This document shows, in pieces, positions 25,345 to 34,961 of a stretch of 64,000 nt of DNA (the first letter of the stretch is position 1; each line of letters begins with the position of its first letter). The notes under the pieces are model-generated. The model had not been told where the DNA came from. It was given only the letters and a program-made list of their open reading frames with translations, and did no database searches. The DNA is taken from contig CP136069.1 in the NCBI GenBank assembly GCA_032622095.1, forward strand, positions 16,414,450 to 16,478,449. Direction: 5' to 3'. The stretch is from Siphonodentalium dalli (lineage: Eukaryota > Mollusca > Scaphopoda > Gadilida > Siphonodentaliidae). The translations under genes and the position numbers were made by a program.

Positions 25345-25702
25345 CCAAATCAGTTGACGCGAGAATTCTCTTCACAAGGTTACGCGTAAGTAATCACAAG
25401 CTTTTGATTGAGAAGGGGAGACACAAACAGCCCCCGTCATAAATAAAGGATAGAATATGTCCTGTCTGTGGGCAAACTCGGTTGAGACCGAATCACACTT
25501 TGTTATGAATTGTCCGGCATACGAAAACATTCGCATTAGTTGTTTCGCAGCAATAGGCGAGCATATAACCGATTTCCATAGAATGACAGAAGACAATAAA
25601 TTTAATTATATAATGGAAAATAGGCACATTGATACCATAAATATCATATGCGACATGATCCGGTCCTTCTTTGAAAAACGGCAGGTTTTATCAAGTGCAT
25701 AA
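25345..25702 (+). pseudogene. Non-LTR retrotransposon RT C-terminal fragment, unit B
   Basis: Duplicate of 17691-18045, further decayed: a stop codon has arisen just before the C-x2-C pair (TCATAA near 25437-25442) and a base is missing at TGTGGGCAAAC, which shifts the upstream frame. The HF...CP-x-Y part and the C-terminal tail up to the TAA at 25700-25702 remain. Confidence 0.7.
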
Positions 25703-27724
25703 TAATTATAAGAACAACTTGTGAGTGAGTATACTGAATATAAATTTTGACTGAGTCGTGTTTTATTTAATTCATGCTATTATTGTACATGTATATTTTA
25801 TATTATATGTTATATGGTTGCAACTGCCCATTGAGGTGTTATTGCAATAAAATCTGGTATCTTGAGTAATCGAGCTGAGCATTCGGACTCTTGTTCCCCG
25901 CAGACTTGAGCAATTCGGCTCAGCACTCTTTGATTCCAGGCCGCTATCGCGTGATTTTCTATCACCAGAAACATAGAAAGTGACACCTGCCCCTCCCCCG
26001 TACCAACCCACCGTGCATACATGTCCCTCTCCCGTACCAACCAACCGTGCATACATGCCCCTCCCCCGTACCCACCCACCGTGCATACATACCCATCTCC
26101 CGTACCCACCAACCGTGCATACATGCCCTCCCGTACCCACCAACCGTGCATACGTGCCCCTCCCCCGTACCCACACACCGTGCATACATGCCACTACCCA
26201 CTGTACCCAGTACCAACCCACCGTGCATACATACCCCTCTCCCATACCCAACAACCGTACATACATGGCCCTCCCCGTAACCACCCACCGTGCATACATG
26301 CCACTCCCCCGTACCCACCCAACATGCATACATGCCCCTCCCCCATTCCAACCCACCATGCATACATGCCCCCCGTACCCACGCACCGTGCATACATGCC
26401 ACTCCCCCGTACCCACGCAACGTGCATACATGCCCCTCCCGTACCAACCCACCGTGCATACATGCCCTTCCCCCGTACCAACTCACCGTGTATAAATGCC
26501 CGTACCCACCTATCGTACATACATTCCCTCCACGTATCCACCCACAGTGCAAGCATGTCCGAACCCACCAACCGTGCATACATGCCCATCCCCGTACCCA
26601 CCCACCGTGCATGCATGCCCCTCCCCCATACCCACCACCGTGCATACCCGTACCCACCCACCGCACATATATGCCCACCGTGCATACATGCCCCTCTCCG
26701 TACCCACCCACCGTGCCAGGTATAGTTTCATTAATGGGGAGGGTAACCATTTAAAGGGATACTGTACTTAAACGTTGTTGTTGGTTTCTATAGTCTCTGA
26801 GTAGTAGAATAAGTTAACTAGATTTCAATTATTTGAAAGTCTGTTGAGTAAGAAGTAATGTTACGGATGTCAGATTAGCCGGAATGCGAGAATACAAATT
26901 GTCGTTATCGAGTAATGTTTGAACAGTTATCAAGCAAATGTATCAAATAAATTTATATATATTATATACATAATAGTCCCATATACTCATTTAAGTTATT
27001 GTGTGGTCACTAGTCAGTGAGTGGCTTGTGTTTAGCTCACGTATCAACATATTTTTTACACGATCATGTGTGGCACGCCTTGCCCAATCCACTATCCCTT
27101 AATTAATTTGATCGCGCCTTGTACACGGGAAATCGTAATTTATTCAAATGTATATAAAATTATTAAACATTGCTTTTAAGATACCCTATTAACCTGAACG
27201 TTTGCAGAATACATCTTCGACTCAAATTACTTATTTCTCTATATATTATCGATATTAGATCGTTATTACCTGGAATTTATTGAACGGTATCCCTTTGAAC
27301 GAGAACAATTCTGTCAACTCAAACTGGTTGTATACATGTACATATATGTTTTATCGTGCTTTGCTGTGCAATATTCCTTGTTGTATACCCCGCAGGCCTG
27401 AGCAATCACGGGCTCGCGACACCATGGACACGACAAAATATCAAACATGTTTGATGTGTGAGGCCGATTGCTCAGCAATATCACCCCCCCCCCGACTAGA
27501 GAAATCATCCCCCGACTAGATAAATCCCCCCCTCCGACTAGAGACATCACCCCCCACCCCGACTAGATAAATCACCCCCCCCCCAGACTAGAGAATTCGG
27601 GCTCGCGAGTCCGATTTCTTAGCTCGATTGCTCAAGTATTCGGGGCCTACCACGATATGGCGATGCTCTTGTTGCAATTAGGCGTCTGTTAATGATACAA
27701 TTAAGTTTAACCCTTTACGGTTAA

Positions 27725-28248
27725 AGGTACTCAATCCGATTAAGTGCCCCTCAATTACTATTTATTTGGCTTCGGGGGAGGGGGGGGGTAAAATATTTGA
27801 TTCCAGTCCAGGATCCCACCCATCAAAGCCCGGAGTGATTAGATATCGATTTTTTTAAATCGCTTATTTTTCACCACCTGGAATAATTAGTGGCCCATAA
27901 AAGTCGACGAGAAGATTGTGTCGGATCAAATTGCGGATGAAGATGGATAACTCTAAAACTATTTGTTTCGAGTCGAGGAACCCATCAAACCTCAGTGATC
28001 AGACATCAATTTTTGAAATCTTTTATTTTTTTACCAATTTTTGTGTCAGATATTTGACAAACCGGCAAAAATTCGTTGAACAAAATGTTGATAAATAACA
28101 GGTTTTGTGGCCATTTTATACTATAGTTGACTGGGGTTAGCATTATTTTTGGGCAATTAATCGATTCTGATGACTGAAGCCGCATTTAAAAAAAATGTTG
28201 TTGTTGGAATCGTATGATATGGGGACCATCGAATCGGATTGAGTACCT
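27725..28248. mobile_element. TTAA MITE, copy at the end of unit B
   Basis: 524 bp, preceded by TTAA (27721-27724); ends AGGTACTCAATCCGATT and AATCGGATTGAGTACCT. The right TTAA is mutated to TTGAA. Same family as 5023-5447 and 19151-19619. Confidence 0.85.
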
Positions 28249-28357
28249 TGAATACGTAGACTAGCTGAATTAACCTGATAATTATTACACCACCAAATAG
28301 TTCATAAATTAAAATGTTTTGGACATCAGTTAGTATGGAGTTTGTCTTCTTGGCATA

Positions 28358-28412
28358 CAGCAATGCCCTAATTATGCTGCGGTTAAAGAGTCGATGATAT
28401 AGGGCATTACTG
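28358..28412. mobile_element. Short mariner-like MITE remnant
   Basis: CAGCAATGCCC at the left and GGGCATTACTG at the right, flanked by TA on both sides, with an internal GCTGCGGTTAAAGAGTCGA word shared with the element at 51642-51792. It lies only 8 bases from the start of the Polinton. Confidence 0.6.
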
Positions 28413-28420
28413 TATATAAG

Positions 28421-28710
28421 TAGTAATGGTGGGCACTATGGCCCAGTACCCCCCCAGACATGGGCACTATGGCCCAGTACCCCCCAGACATGGGCACTAT
28501 GGCCCAGTACCCCCCAGACATGGGCACTATGGCCCATGGGCCATAGTGCCCATGTCTGGGGGGGTACTGGGCCATAGTGCCCATGTCTGGGGGGTACTGG
28601 GCCATAGTGCCCATGTCTGGGGGGTACTGGGCCATAGTTCCCACCCTGAGGATAGATGTTCCTGTCATTGATGTGACATTTCTGATCGAAAAAATGAAAA
28701 TGGACTTAGA
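28421..28710 (+). repeat. Polinton left terminal inverted repeat
   Basis: Matches 43191-43510 in reverse complement, from TAGTAATGGTGGGCAC to ATGGACTTAGA. The outer part (28430-28642) is a self-palindrome: three and a half 30-bp units containing GGGCACTATGGCCCAGTACC, then the same units inverted, with the dyad at GGCCCATGGGCC (28531-28542). Confidence 0.95.
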
Positions 28711-28790
28711 ATTATTTTTTTTCAAAAGGAAAATCTCACTTTGGAAAATATCAATTAGCAATCAAGAGTTTTTCTTTTCGAATATTTGGT

Positions 28791-28806
28791 GGCCCTGAAA
28801 AGGGCC
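28791..28806 (-). terminator. Histone-type 3' stem-loop for the OTU-like gene
   Basis: On the minus strand: AAAAC then GGCCCTTTTCAGGGCC then ACCAAA. This is a 6-bp stem with a TTTC loop closed by T-A, preceded by AAAAC and followed by ACCA, the arrangement of metazoan replication-dependent histone mRNA ends. It lies 20 bases after the stop codon. About 11 bases further on is the purine-rich GAAAAGAAAAACTC, in the place of the U7-binding downstream element. An ordinary polyadenylation signal was not seen nearby. Confidence 0.8.
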
Positions 28807-28825
28807 GTTTTATTTTTGTTATAGT

Positions 28826-29290
28826 TTAGAATCCGCCACATTGAACTTCTTTGTTCGCCAAAACTTCAATTGATTTGTCTCCTCGCCTCATCCATATTTC
28901 GCATTCACAATAATGCTCGTGGCAAACGTGTGGGATCCACACTAGAGTTATTGATGACTTGAATCTTGGTGTTGATTTGTAGCCGCCTTTGGTAGCATCA
29001 AACATGACGATAGGTCGCTGTATAACAGTCGCCGCTAATTCAACCATCAATCTTGATTCAGCCAAAAGTGGTGTGCGCCGTAAATCTTGTGCCGACGCAC
29101 CAAGTTCGTCACTCTCTGCGTAGTACAGGTCAACTGCCGCATCTCTCAGAATCATCCATCCATCGGTCGTCCCGTAAACCCCGAGGCTGAGTGCCCTCCA
29201 AAACAGCGATATTTCTTCACCGTACACTGCTTTACAGTATACCCCACCGGCCATTATCTCGTCAAGATCTGTTATGTTTACAGCAGTCAT
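28826..29290 (-). CDS. OTU-like protease-fold protein, catalytic Cys replaced
   Basis: 154 codons from the ATG at 29290 (context TTCAAAGATGAC); an in-frame upstream ATG at 29365 lies before a TATA-like word and is less likely. The order of features matches an OTU deubiquitinase domain: a YGEEISLFWRALS segment in place of the DG-x-C-LFRA helix, then a YAESDE helix, an ELAATVIQRPIVMFD strand, and a late EHY. The catalytic cysteine position carries serine (TCG), while the terminal histidine is kept. It may therefore be a ubiquitin-binding pseudoenzyme or have changed chemistry. Family assignment is by pattern only. Transcribed away from the rest of the element, divergent from the coiled-coil gene. 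Confidence 0.6.
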   Translation of the reverse strand: MTAVNITDLDEIMAGGVYCKAVYGEEISLFWRALSLGVYGTTDGWMILRDAAVDLYYAESDELGASAQDLRRTPLLAESRLMVELAATVIQRPIVMFDATKGGYKSTPRFKSSITLVWIPHVCHEHYCECEIWMRRGDKSIEVLANKEVQCGGF

Positions 29291-29900
29291 CTTTGAATGT
29301 AGAATAAGTCTGAAGATCCGTCTTGAACATATATCACGATTGCGCGGGCGGTAGAGAAAGCACATGTCGCATTGACGTTAAAATGACAAATGCTCCCTGA
29401 CGTTGTGTTTCTTTTCAGTGCATTATCTGTTAGTTTCACCATTTCGATATGATATAGATTAAATTCATGATAGTATATGCAATTAATTAAGATATTTTAA
29501 CATATGAATTCATCTTCGTTCATAAACGATGACCAAGTAAAGTTATCAATTGTAATGTTCAGTATGTTTTCTTGTGTTCAGTTTTATGTATAAAATATGT
29601 ACATTTCCAAAACCAAAAACTAGAAAAACATTCCATATTTGCCTAACGAGGTAACAAATATATCAATCATGTGTACCAAATAATAGATAATGATCTAACG
29701 AAATAAAAAACATTTGTTTGATCGCTATGCAATAATGATCAAGAAAAATATGAATGCTGATCCGTCTCTGAAAAAACACAACGCCAGGAAACATTTGTCA
29801 ATTTTAACGTCAATGCGACATGTGATTTCATTGACGCCCGTGTCAAATGTATAAAAATATTTTCGAATTTGATCAACGTTACATTGCATTGCTATCAAAG
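29291..29900. promoter_or_regulatory. Symmetric divergent promoter region
   Basis: A 50 bp inverted repeat flanks the gap: 29361-29412 and 29771-29824, each holding CACATGTCGCATTGACGTTA and, further out, GTTGTGTTT. About 25 bp inside each copy toward its gene lies a TATA word: TATAAAAAT at 29850-29858 on the plus strand and GATATATG around 29328-29336 on the minus strand. The start codons then follow after about 40-50 bp. TGACGTTA resembles a CRE/ATF half-site. The layout predicts co-regulated divergent transcription. Confidence 0.7.
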
Positions 29901-30386
29901 ATGGATCCGTTAACAGAATTTCTTCAGAGTGAGATATACAGTAATCCTGTTGTACAGAATACATATGCGGCACCCCAGTCAACAGGCCAAGCTAATACGA
30001 CAATGACTATAGGTGGTGATACACTCATTTTAAAAGCGATTTTAGATGAACTGAGATGTCTTCGCAGGGATATTGACGTGAAAACACAAGTAACGCATCA
30101 AGAAGTAAAAGTGAATCTTCGTTTCGTTGCAGAAGAGATAGATATACCAATCAGGGTTCATGATGTTCAGAGATCGAAAGAACAGAAACAGATCAAAAAA
30201 GAAAAAATATTGGCGAAAGAAAAAGAACCTAAAAGTATCATGAAGCCTTCTACTGAGACAAAAGTCAGATTTCGTCTTCCTTGTAAAGAATCTAAAGATA
30301 CAGAGAAAAGTGATGAATTCGCAAAAGCTATTGGTTCTCATGGGAAAGATATGTCAAGATATAAGAAAAACACAAAACGATGTTAA
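29901..30386 (+). CDS. Basic, probably coiled-coil protein, early gene
   Basis: 161 codons from the ATG at 29901 (TCAAAGATGG). An ATG 54 bases earlier overlaps the TATA box at 29850 and would lie upstream of the transcription start. The first 40 residues are Ser/Thr/Gln-rich, residues about 42-75 look helical (LKAILDELRCLRRDID), and the C-terminal half is very Lys/Glu-rich with repeated KE and ending in Lys/Arg. No family recognised; a DNA- or core-binding role is possible from its charge. It shares promoter elements and the type of 3' end with the divergent OTU-like gene, so both probably act at the same stage. Confidence 0.7.
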   Translation: MDPLTEFLQSEIYSNPVVQNTYAAPQSTGQANTTMTIGGDTLILKAILDELRCLRRDIDVKTQVTHQEVKVNLRFVAEEIDIPIRVHDVQRSKEQKQIKKEKILAKEKEPKSIMKPSTETKVRFRLPCKESKDTEKSDEFAKAIGSHGKDMSRYKKNTKRC

Positions 30387-30408
30387 AGTCAGATGATAAT
30401 TTTAAAAC

Positions 30409-30424
30409 GGCCCTTTTCAGGGCC
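30409..30424 (+). terminator. Histone-type 3' stem-loop for the coiled-coil gene
   Basis: Plus strand: AAAAC then GGCCCTTTTCAGGGCC then ACACACA, starting 23 bases after the stop codon at 30386. Same 16 bases as the minus-strand copy at 28791-28806. The downstream purine tract is weaker here (CCCAAAAGG). Confidence 0.8.
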
Positions 30425-30635
30425 ACACACATTTCCCAAAAGGTTACTCTTTCATTGCTGAAAAAATCAAAAACACGATTGTTCAATTTATATTTTATTC
30501 AACAACAAATATTTGCAAGTATATTTTGTTTTAAATTATTCGTGGCGTGATTTTTTCAAAACAAAACATAGGGTACAAAGAACATTATTAGTTCTTAAGC
30601 AATGCTAAAAGTTTTTCTTTTTGAAAAAATTGGTT

Positions 30636-30651
30636 GGTCCTGAAAAGGACC
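30636..30651 (-). terminator. Histone-type stem-loop, variant stem, minus strand
   Basis: Minus strand GGTCCTTTTCAGGACC: one stem pair changed on both sides (C-G to T-A), so the fold is kept. It is followed by AACCAATT and then CAAAAAGAAAAAC, again a purine-rich word about 12 bases on. There is no convincing minus-strand coding frame ending here. Confidence 0.7.
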
Positions 30652-30663
30652 GTTTTTGTTTTT

Positions 30664-30679
30664 GGCCCTGAAAAGGGCC
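30664..30679 (-). terminator. Histone-type stem-loop, tandem copy, minus strand
   Basis: Minus strand AAAAC then GGCCCTTTTCAGGGCC, 12 bases upstream (in transcription sense) of the variant at 30636-30651. It lies just downstream of the minus-strand TATA of the palindromic promoter at 30708-30765, so a transcript from there would be only about 60 nt long. Confidence 0.7.
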
Positions 30680-30707
30680 GTTTTGTATGGCATCAAAGTT
30701 CACGCCA

Positions 30708-30765
30708 AATTACATCTGCTTTTTATAGCATTTTCATCGCGAATGCTATAAAAGCAGATGTAATT
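30708..30765. promoter_or_regulatory. Palindromic bidirectional TATA promoter of polB
   Basis: Inverted arms AATTACATCTGCTTTT and AAAAGCAGATGTAATT extend through TATAGCATT and AATGCTATA around a short CATCGC-containing loop. The right arm places TATAAAAG at 30747-30754, about 80 bases before the polB start. The left arm places TATAAAAAG on the minus strand (30727 downward), pointing at the two stem-loops. Confidence 0.65.
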
Positions 30766-30834
30766 CTACACTTTACACTTCAACTCCGAAGAAGCCAGTC
30801 GCAATATTTTTTGCTGACAAAACTCAAGACAAAA

Positions 30835-33800
30835 ATGTTTAAGAGAATTAAAAGACCTGTTTCAGACGACGCCGCCAGCGAAGAAGATATTGTTAGAAAA
30901 AGACCAAGGCCTGCAGTTATTGAAGAGAGCGATATGGAAACTGATAAGGTAGAAAGTGAAGAGAGCGATATGGAAACTGATGAGGCAGAAAGTGAAGAGA
31001 GCGATATGGAAACTGATAGGGCAGAAAGTGAAGAGAGCGATATGGAAACTGATGAGGCAGAAAGTGAAGAGAGCGATATGGAAACTGATAGGGCAGAAAG
31101 TGAAGAAAGTTCTAGTGATGGGCAGATTGGACGCGGTCGAAGACAGAATAGAGAAATTGGTGGGAAGAGAAAGAGAAGTCTGGCTAGAGAGCGTGTTGTG
31201 TTCAATCCAACAAAATATTTCAAAATGGAGCTGAACTCGGAGAAATTTTCCAGAAAATTTAAATCAGCATCACGACAATTTGGTGTGAAATTCGAGAAAT
31301 TTACAGATCCAATCGAAAACATTCCAGAGATATTTGAGAAGTTGACAGAAGAATTGAAACAGAAATGTTCAGCAAATGAGAAGACAAGAATCAGAGTTAC
31401 GATAAATCATCCAGGACTTGATATGAGCATTTTCATTCCATTCACAAAAGCCAGTGAATTGAATGGTGGGACACTCATGGATAATATTCAAAATGTGGTT
31501 CAATCAAATGCAGCCTTTACAATTCATGACGGTGCACTCAATTTCGAAATCTTCGTTACAGATATTCCGGAAGGTGGTACACGACACTCACTACATTATG
31601 GACCATTTGCAGACAAGAACAAGTTGACAAAAGTAAAAAGAAGTATTGTCCGGATTGAAAATGCTGATGATGTTATGTGTATGGCAAGATCTATTGTCGT
31701 CGGAATGTGTAAGGCAGATAGTGATGGATCTGCGTGCTGGTCAAAGATATGGAAAAGAATAAGTCAATCAATATACACAGCACAAACAGATGCAGCAAAA
31801 AATCTACTCAACCGTGCTGGCATTCCACACGATACAGTTTGCAGTATCAATGAGTTCCACAAGATTCAAGAAATATTGTATCCAGAATATGTTGTGAAAA
31901 TTCACAATGAATTTGCTGGCGCTGGATTTCTATTTGAACCTGCAGAAATGTGTTCGGATAGCAAATGTGTACACATCTACTACAACAACAATCACTTCGA
32001 CACCATAACATCAATCAAAGGATTTCTAGGCACCAGCTACTACTGCGAATTCTGCGACATTGGATTCCATATGCGTGGCGATCATCGATGCAGATTTGTT
32101 TGTGCATGCTGGTCATTGACACAGTGTAATTTCACAAATTGGGTGAAGTGTAGAACGTGTCGACGATCATTCAGAAGTAAATCATGTTTCGACAACCATT
32201 TGAAGACGGAAGGAAAACAGAAAAGAAAAATATGTGATTTGGTTCAACTATTCAACAATTGTGATGAAGAAATTCTCATCAATAATTCAAGCAGACATAT
32301 ATGTGCGGGGTTGAAGAAATGCAAACATTGCAAAGAAATCGTTGAAGCAGATCACAGGTGCTACATTCCAAAATATGAATCACCGGAAAAGAAACCTGCA
32401 AAGATTCCATATGTATTCTTTGACTTTGAATGCAGACAAGACACAGGTGTTCATATTCCAAACTTCTGTGTTGCACATACCGCTTGTGGAGATTGCATGT
32501 GCAAACCAATCGAAGAAAAAATGTGAAACATGCGGACCGGATTCCAGAGAATTTGTATTCAAGGGTGACAACGTTTTAACAGACTTCACAAACTGGTTAT
32601 TCCACCAAGATCACAAAGGATGTGTTGCAATAGCACATAATGCTCAGGGATACGATGCACAGTTTCTACTTCAAGCACTCATACAAAGTGGAATTCATAA
32701 ACCAGAACTGATCATGAATGGAAACAAGATTCTCAGTTTAAAATGCAACAGCGTGAAAGTTATTGATTCTCTGAGTTTTCTGATGATGCCGCTTTCAAAG
32801 TTTCCACAAACTTTTCAGCTGAATGAGATGGCGAAAGGACACTTTCCACATTGGGCGAATTCACCAAAGTTTCAAAATTACATTGGACATTACTTGGCTT
32901 CTGATTACTACAAACCAGACATGATGAGCGTGGAAAATCGAGAGAAATTCTTTGAATGGTACAATGAGAAAATAGAAAATTACGTGATATTCAACTTCCA
33001 AGAAGAGATGGAGAAGTACTGCAAATCAGACGTGGATATTCTTCGCCGTGGATGTGGAAAATTCAGGAAATACATATTGGAAACAGAACAGATTGACCCA
33101 TTCATTGAGTCAATAACATTGGCGCAAGTTTGCAATTTGGCATGGAGGAAGAATTCAATGCCAGAGAAAACAATTGGAATCATTCCAGATGGTGGATACC
33201 CATGTGCTAAAAACTATTCCATGAAAGCGATACGTTGGCTTCAACATATATCATTGTCACGTATGATAACAATCAAGCATGCTTTGAATGGAGGAGAAAT
33301 CAAGATTGGTGGACACTATGTCGATGGATATGAGGAAGCCACAAGAACAGTTTTTGAGATGAATGGATGTCTGTTTCATGGATGTCCAAAATGTTACAAC
33401 AACAGACAATACAAGAATCCCTATACGATGCTCACCATGGAAGAATTATATACAAGAACTCAACAGAAGAAAGATGAACTGGAAAGTCTTGGTTACAGAG
33501 TTGAATCAATTTGGGAGCATCAGATCGACGAAAGAATGAAATCGGATGTGAAATTCAAACAACAAATGGAATCTTTCTACAAACATCGAGACCCCATTTT
33601 GCCAAGAGAAGCATTGTTTGGTGGACGTACAAATGCCATCAAATTGTACGAGGAAATTGATCAAGATTCCACAAAAGAAATCAAGTTCATCGATGTGTGT
33701 TCGTTGTATCCATTTTGCAACAAATATAAATTCTACCCTGTTGGACATCCAGAAATTTTGAGCCAAGAGCAGATCGATCAAGAACACATTAGAGACTATG

Positions 33801-34945
33801 CGGGGCTTGTTAAATGTACAATTTTACCACCATCGAAATTGTATATTCCAGTTCTACCGATTCATTGTAACAAGAAAATGGTTTTTACTCTGTGCAACAC
33901 TTGTGCCATCAATGAGAACGAGGCATGTAACCATTCAGAAGAAGATCGAGCTATAACCGGAGTGTGGACAACGCCAGAATTATTCAAAGCAATGGATGTT
34001 GGCTACAAAATACTTGATGTGTACCAAATTTGGCATTGGACAGATTGGACAGATGAAATATACAAATCCTATATCGACAAACATCTAAAGATCAAACAGG
34101 AATGTAGTGGTTATCCATTTGGTGTTGAGACAGAAGAACAGAAGCAAAAGTTTGTACAGGATTATTATGCAGCTGAGGGTATAAAATTGGAGAACATCGA
34201 GAAGAATCCAGGAAAACGCCAAATATCTAAAATTATGATTAATTGTATATGGGGTAAGAATGCACAAAGAAATCTTATGTCAAAAACAGAGTATGTGGAT
34301 AAACCATCACGTTATTTTGAATTGCTTACTAGTAACAATATAATTGTTCAAAATGTTACACTTCTTGATGGTGACAAATTCATTCTGGTAAATTATGTTG
34401 ATATTTTAGATAATATTGAACCTCATCATTCAGCAAATGTTGTTGTTGCTTCTTTTGTTACAGCGTATGCAAGATTACAATTGTATAAAGTTTTTAAAAA
34501 ACTTGGAGATAGAGTGCTGTATTTTGATACAGACAGCTGTATGTATGTCAGTGATCCATCAAAGAAGAACATCAAAACTATCGAAGGAAGATTGGGGAAA
34601 TGGAGCGACGAACATCCAGATGCAAAGATTGTCAAATTTGTTGGACTTGGGCCAAAGAACTACGGATATGAATACATCAAAGATGGGAGAAGATACACCA
34701 AATGTAAGGTAAAAGGTATCACTCTTGATTACAGCACAAGTCAAAAAGTTAATTTTGAAACAATGGTACAATGTGTTAATGATCGTGAAAATTTCAAAAC
34801 TGTTGTTGAGTATCCTTCCAGAATTAAAAGACAAAAGAACCATCAACTAATTAGTGAGTGTCAAACCAAAACTTTCAGATCGGTGTACACAAAACGAAAA
34901 CTCGTCAATGGTATTCACACATATCCATACGGATGGAGATGTTGA
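30835..34945 (+). pseudogene. polB: Protein-primed family B DNA polymerase, split by a one-base frame change
   Basis: Starts at the ATG at 30835 (MFKRIKRP); the frame is open further upstream but that part includes the promoter palindrome. An acidic N-terminal tract with five EESDMETD-type repeats is followed by Cys/His zinc-finger pairs (CEFCDIGF...HRC, CRTC...H, CKHC...HRC). Exonuclease motif I FDFEC lies at 32419-32433, motif II AHNAQGYDAQF at about 32633-32665 and motif III YCKSDVDIL at about 33017-33043. Polymerase motif A FIDVCSLYP is at about 33686-33712, motif B MINCIWGKN at about 34235, motif C YFDTDSC at about 34520-34540, and then KCKVKG. The first frame stops at 32524-32526 just after a run of six A; the rest continues in the +1 frame. 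Cause may be mutation, assembly error or programmed shifting. All catalytic motifs are otherwise intact. Replicates the element from protein-primed ends. Confidence 0.93.
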
Positions 34946-34961
34946 GTCATTTCATGTCAAG

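Larger units (their letters stand above)
21020..28056 (+). repeat. Recent tandem duplication, unit B (about 7.0 kb)
   Basis: Repeats unit A from CTTGAGCGGAAATGGC. Contents in order: inverted-repeat block 21020-21510, fold-back element 21531-21688, GGTACC minisatellite 21790-22150, MITE-like 22936-23341, non-coding 23342-24480, GGTAAACCA block 24481-24712, fold-back 24700-24910, RT tail 25345-25702, C-rich minisatellite 25980-26715, non-coding 26720-27480, C-rich repeat 27480-27600 and the TTAA MITE from 27725. It is shorter than A because of the A-specific segment and MITE and contracted minisatellites. Confidence 0.88.

Noticed and set aside
28426-28761. Frames across the Polinton terminal repeats
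   Set aside because: They translate the 30-bp palindromic units; same at 43188-43620.
30780-31322. 180-codon Ser/Leu-rich minus-strand frame
   Set aside because: Antisense shadow of the acidic repeats in polB; also does not end at the minus-strand stem-loops in a gene-like way.
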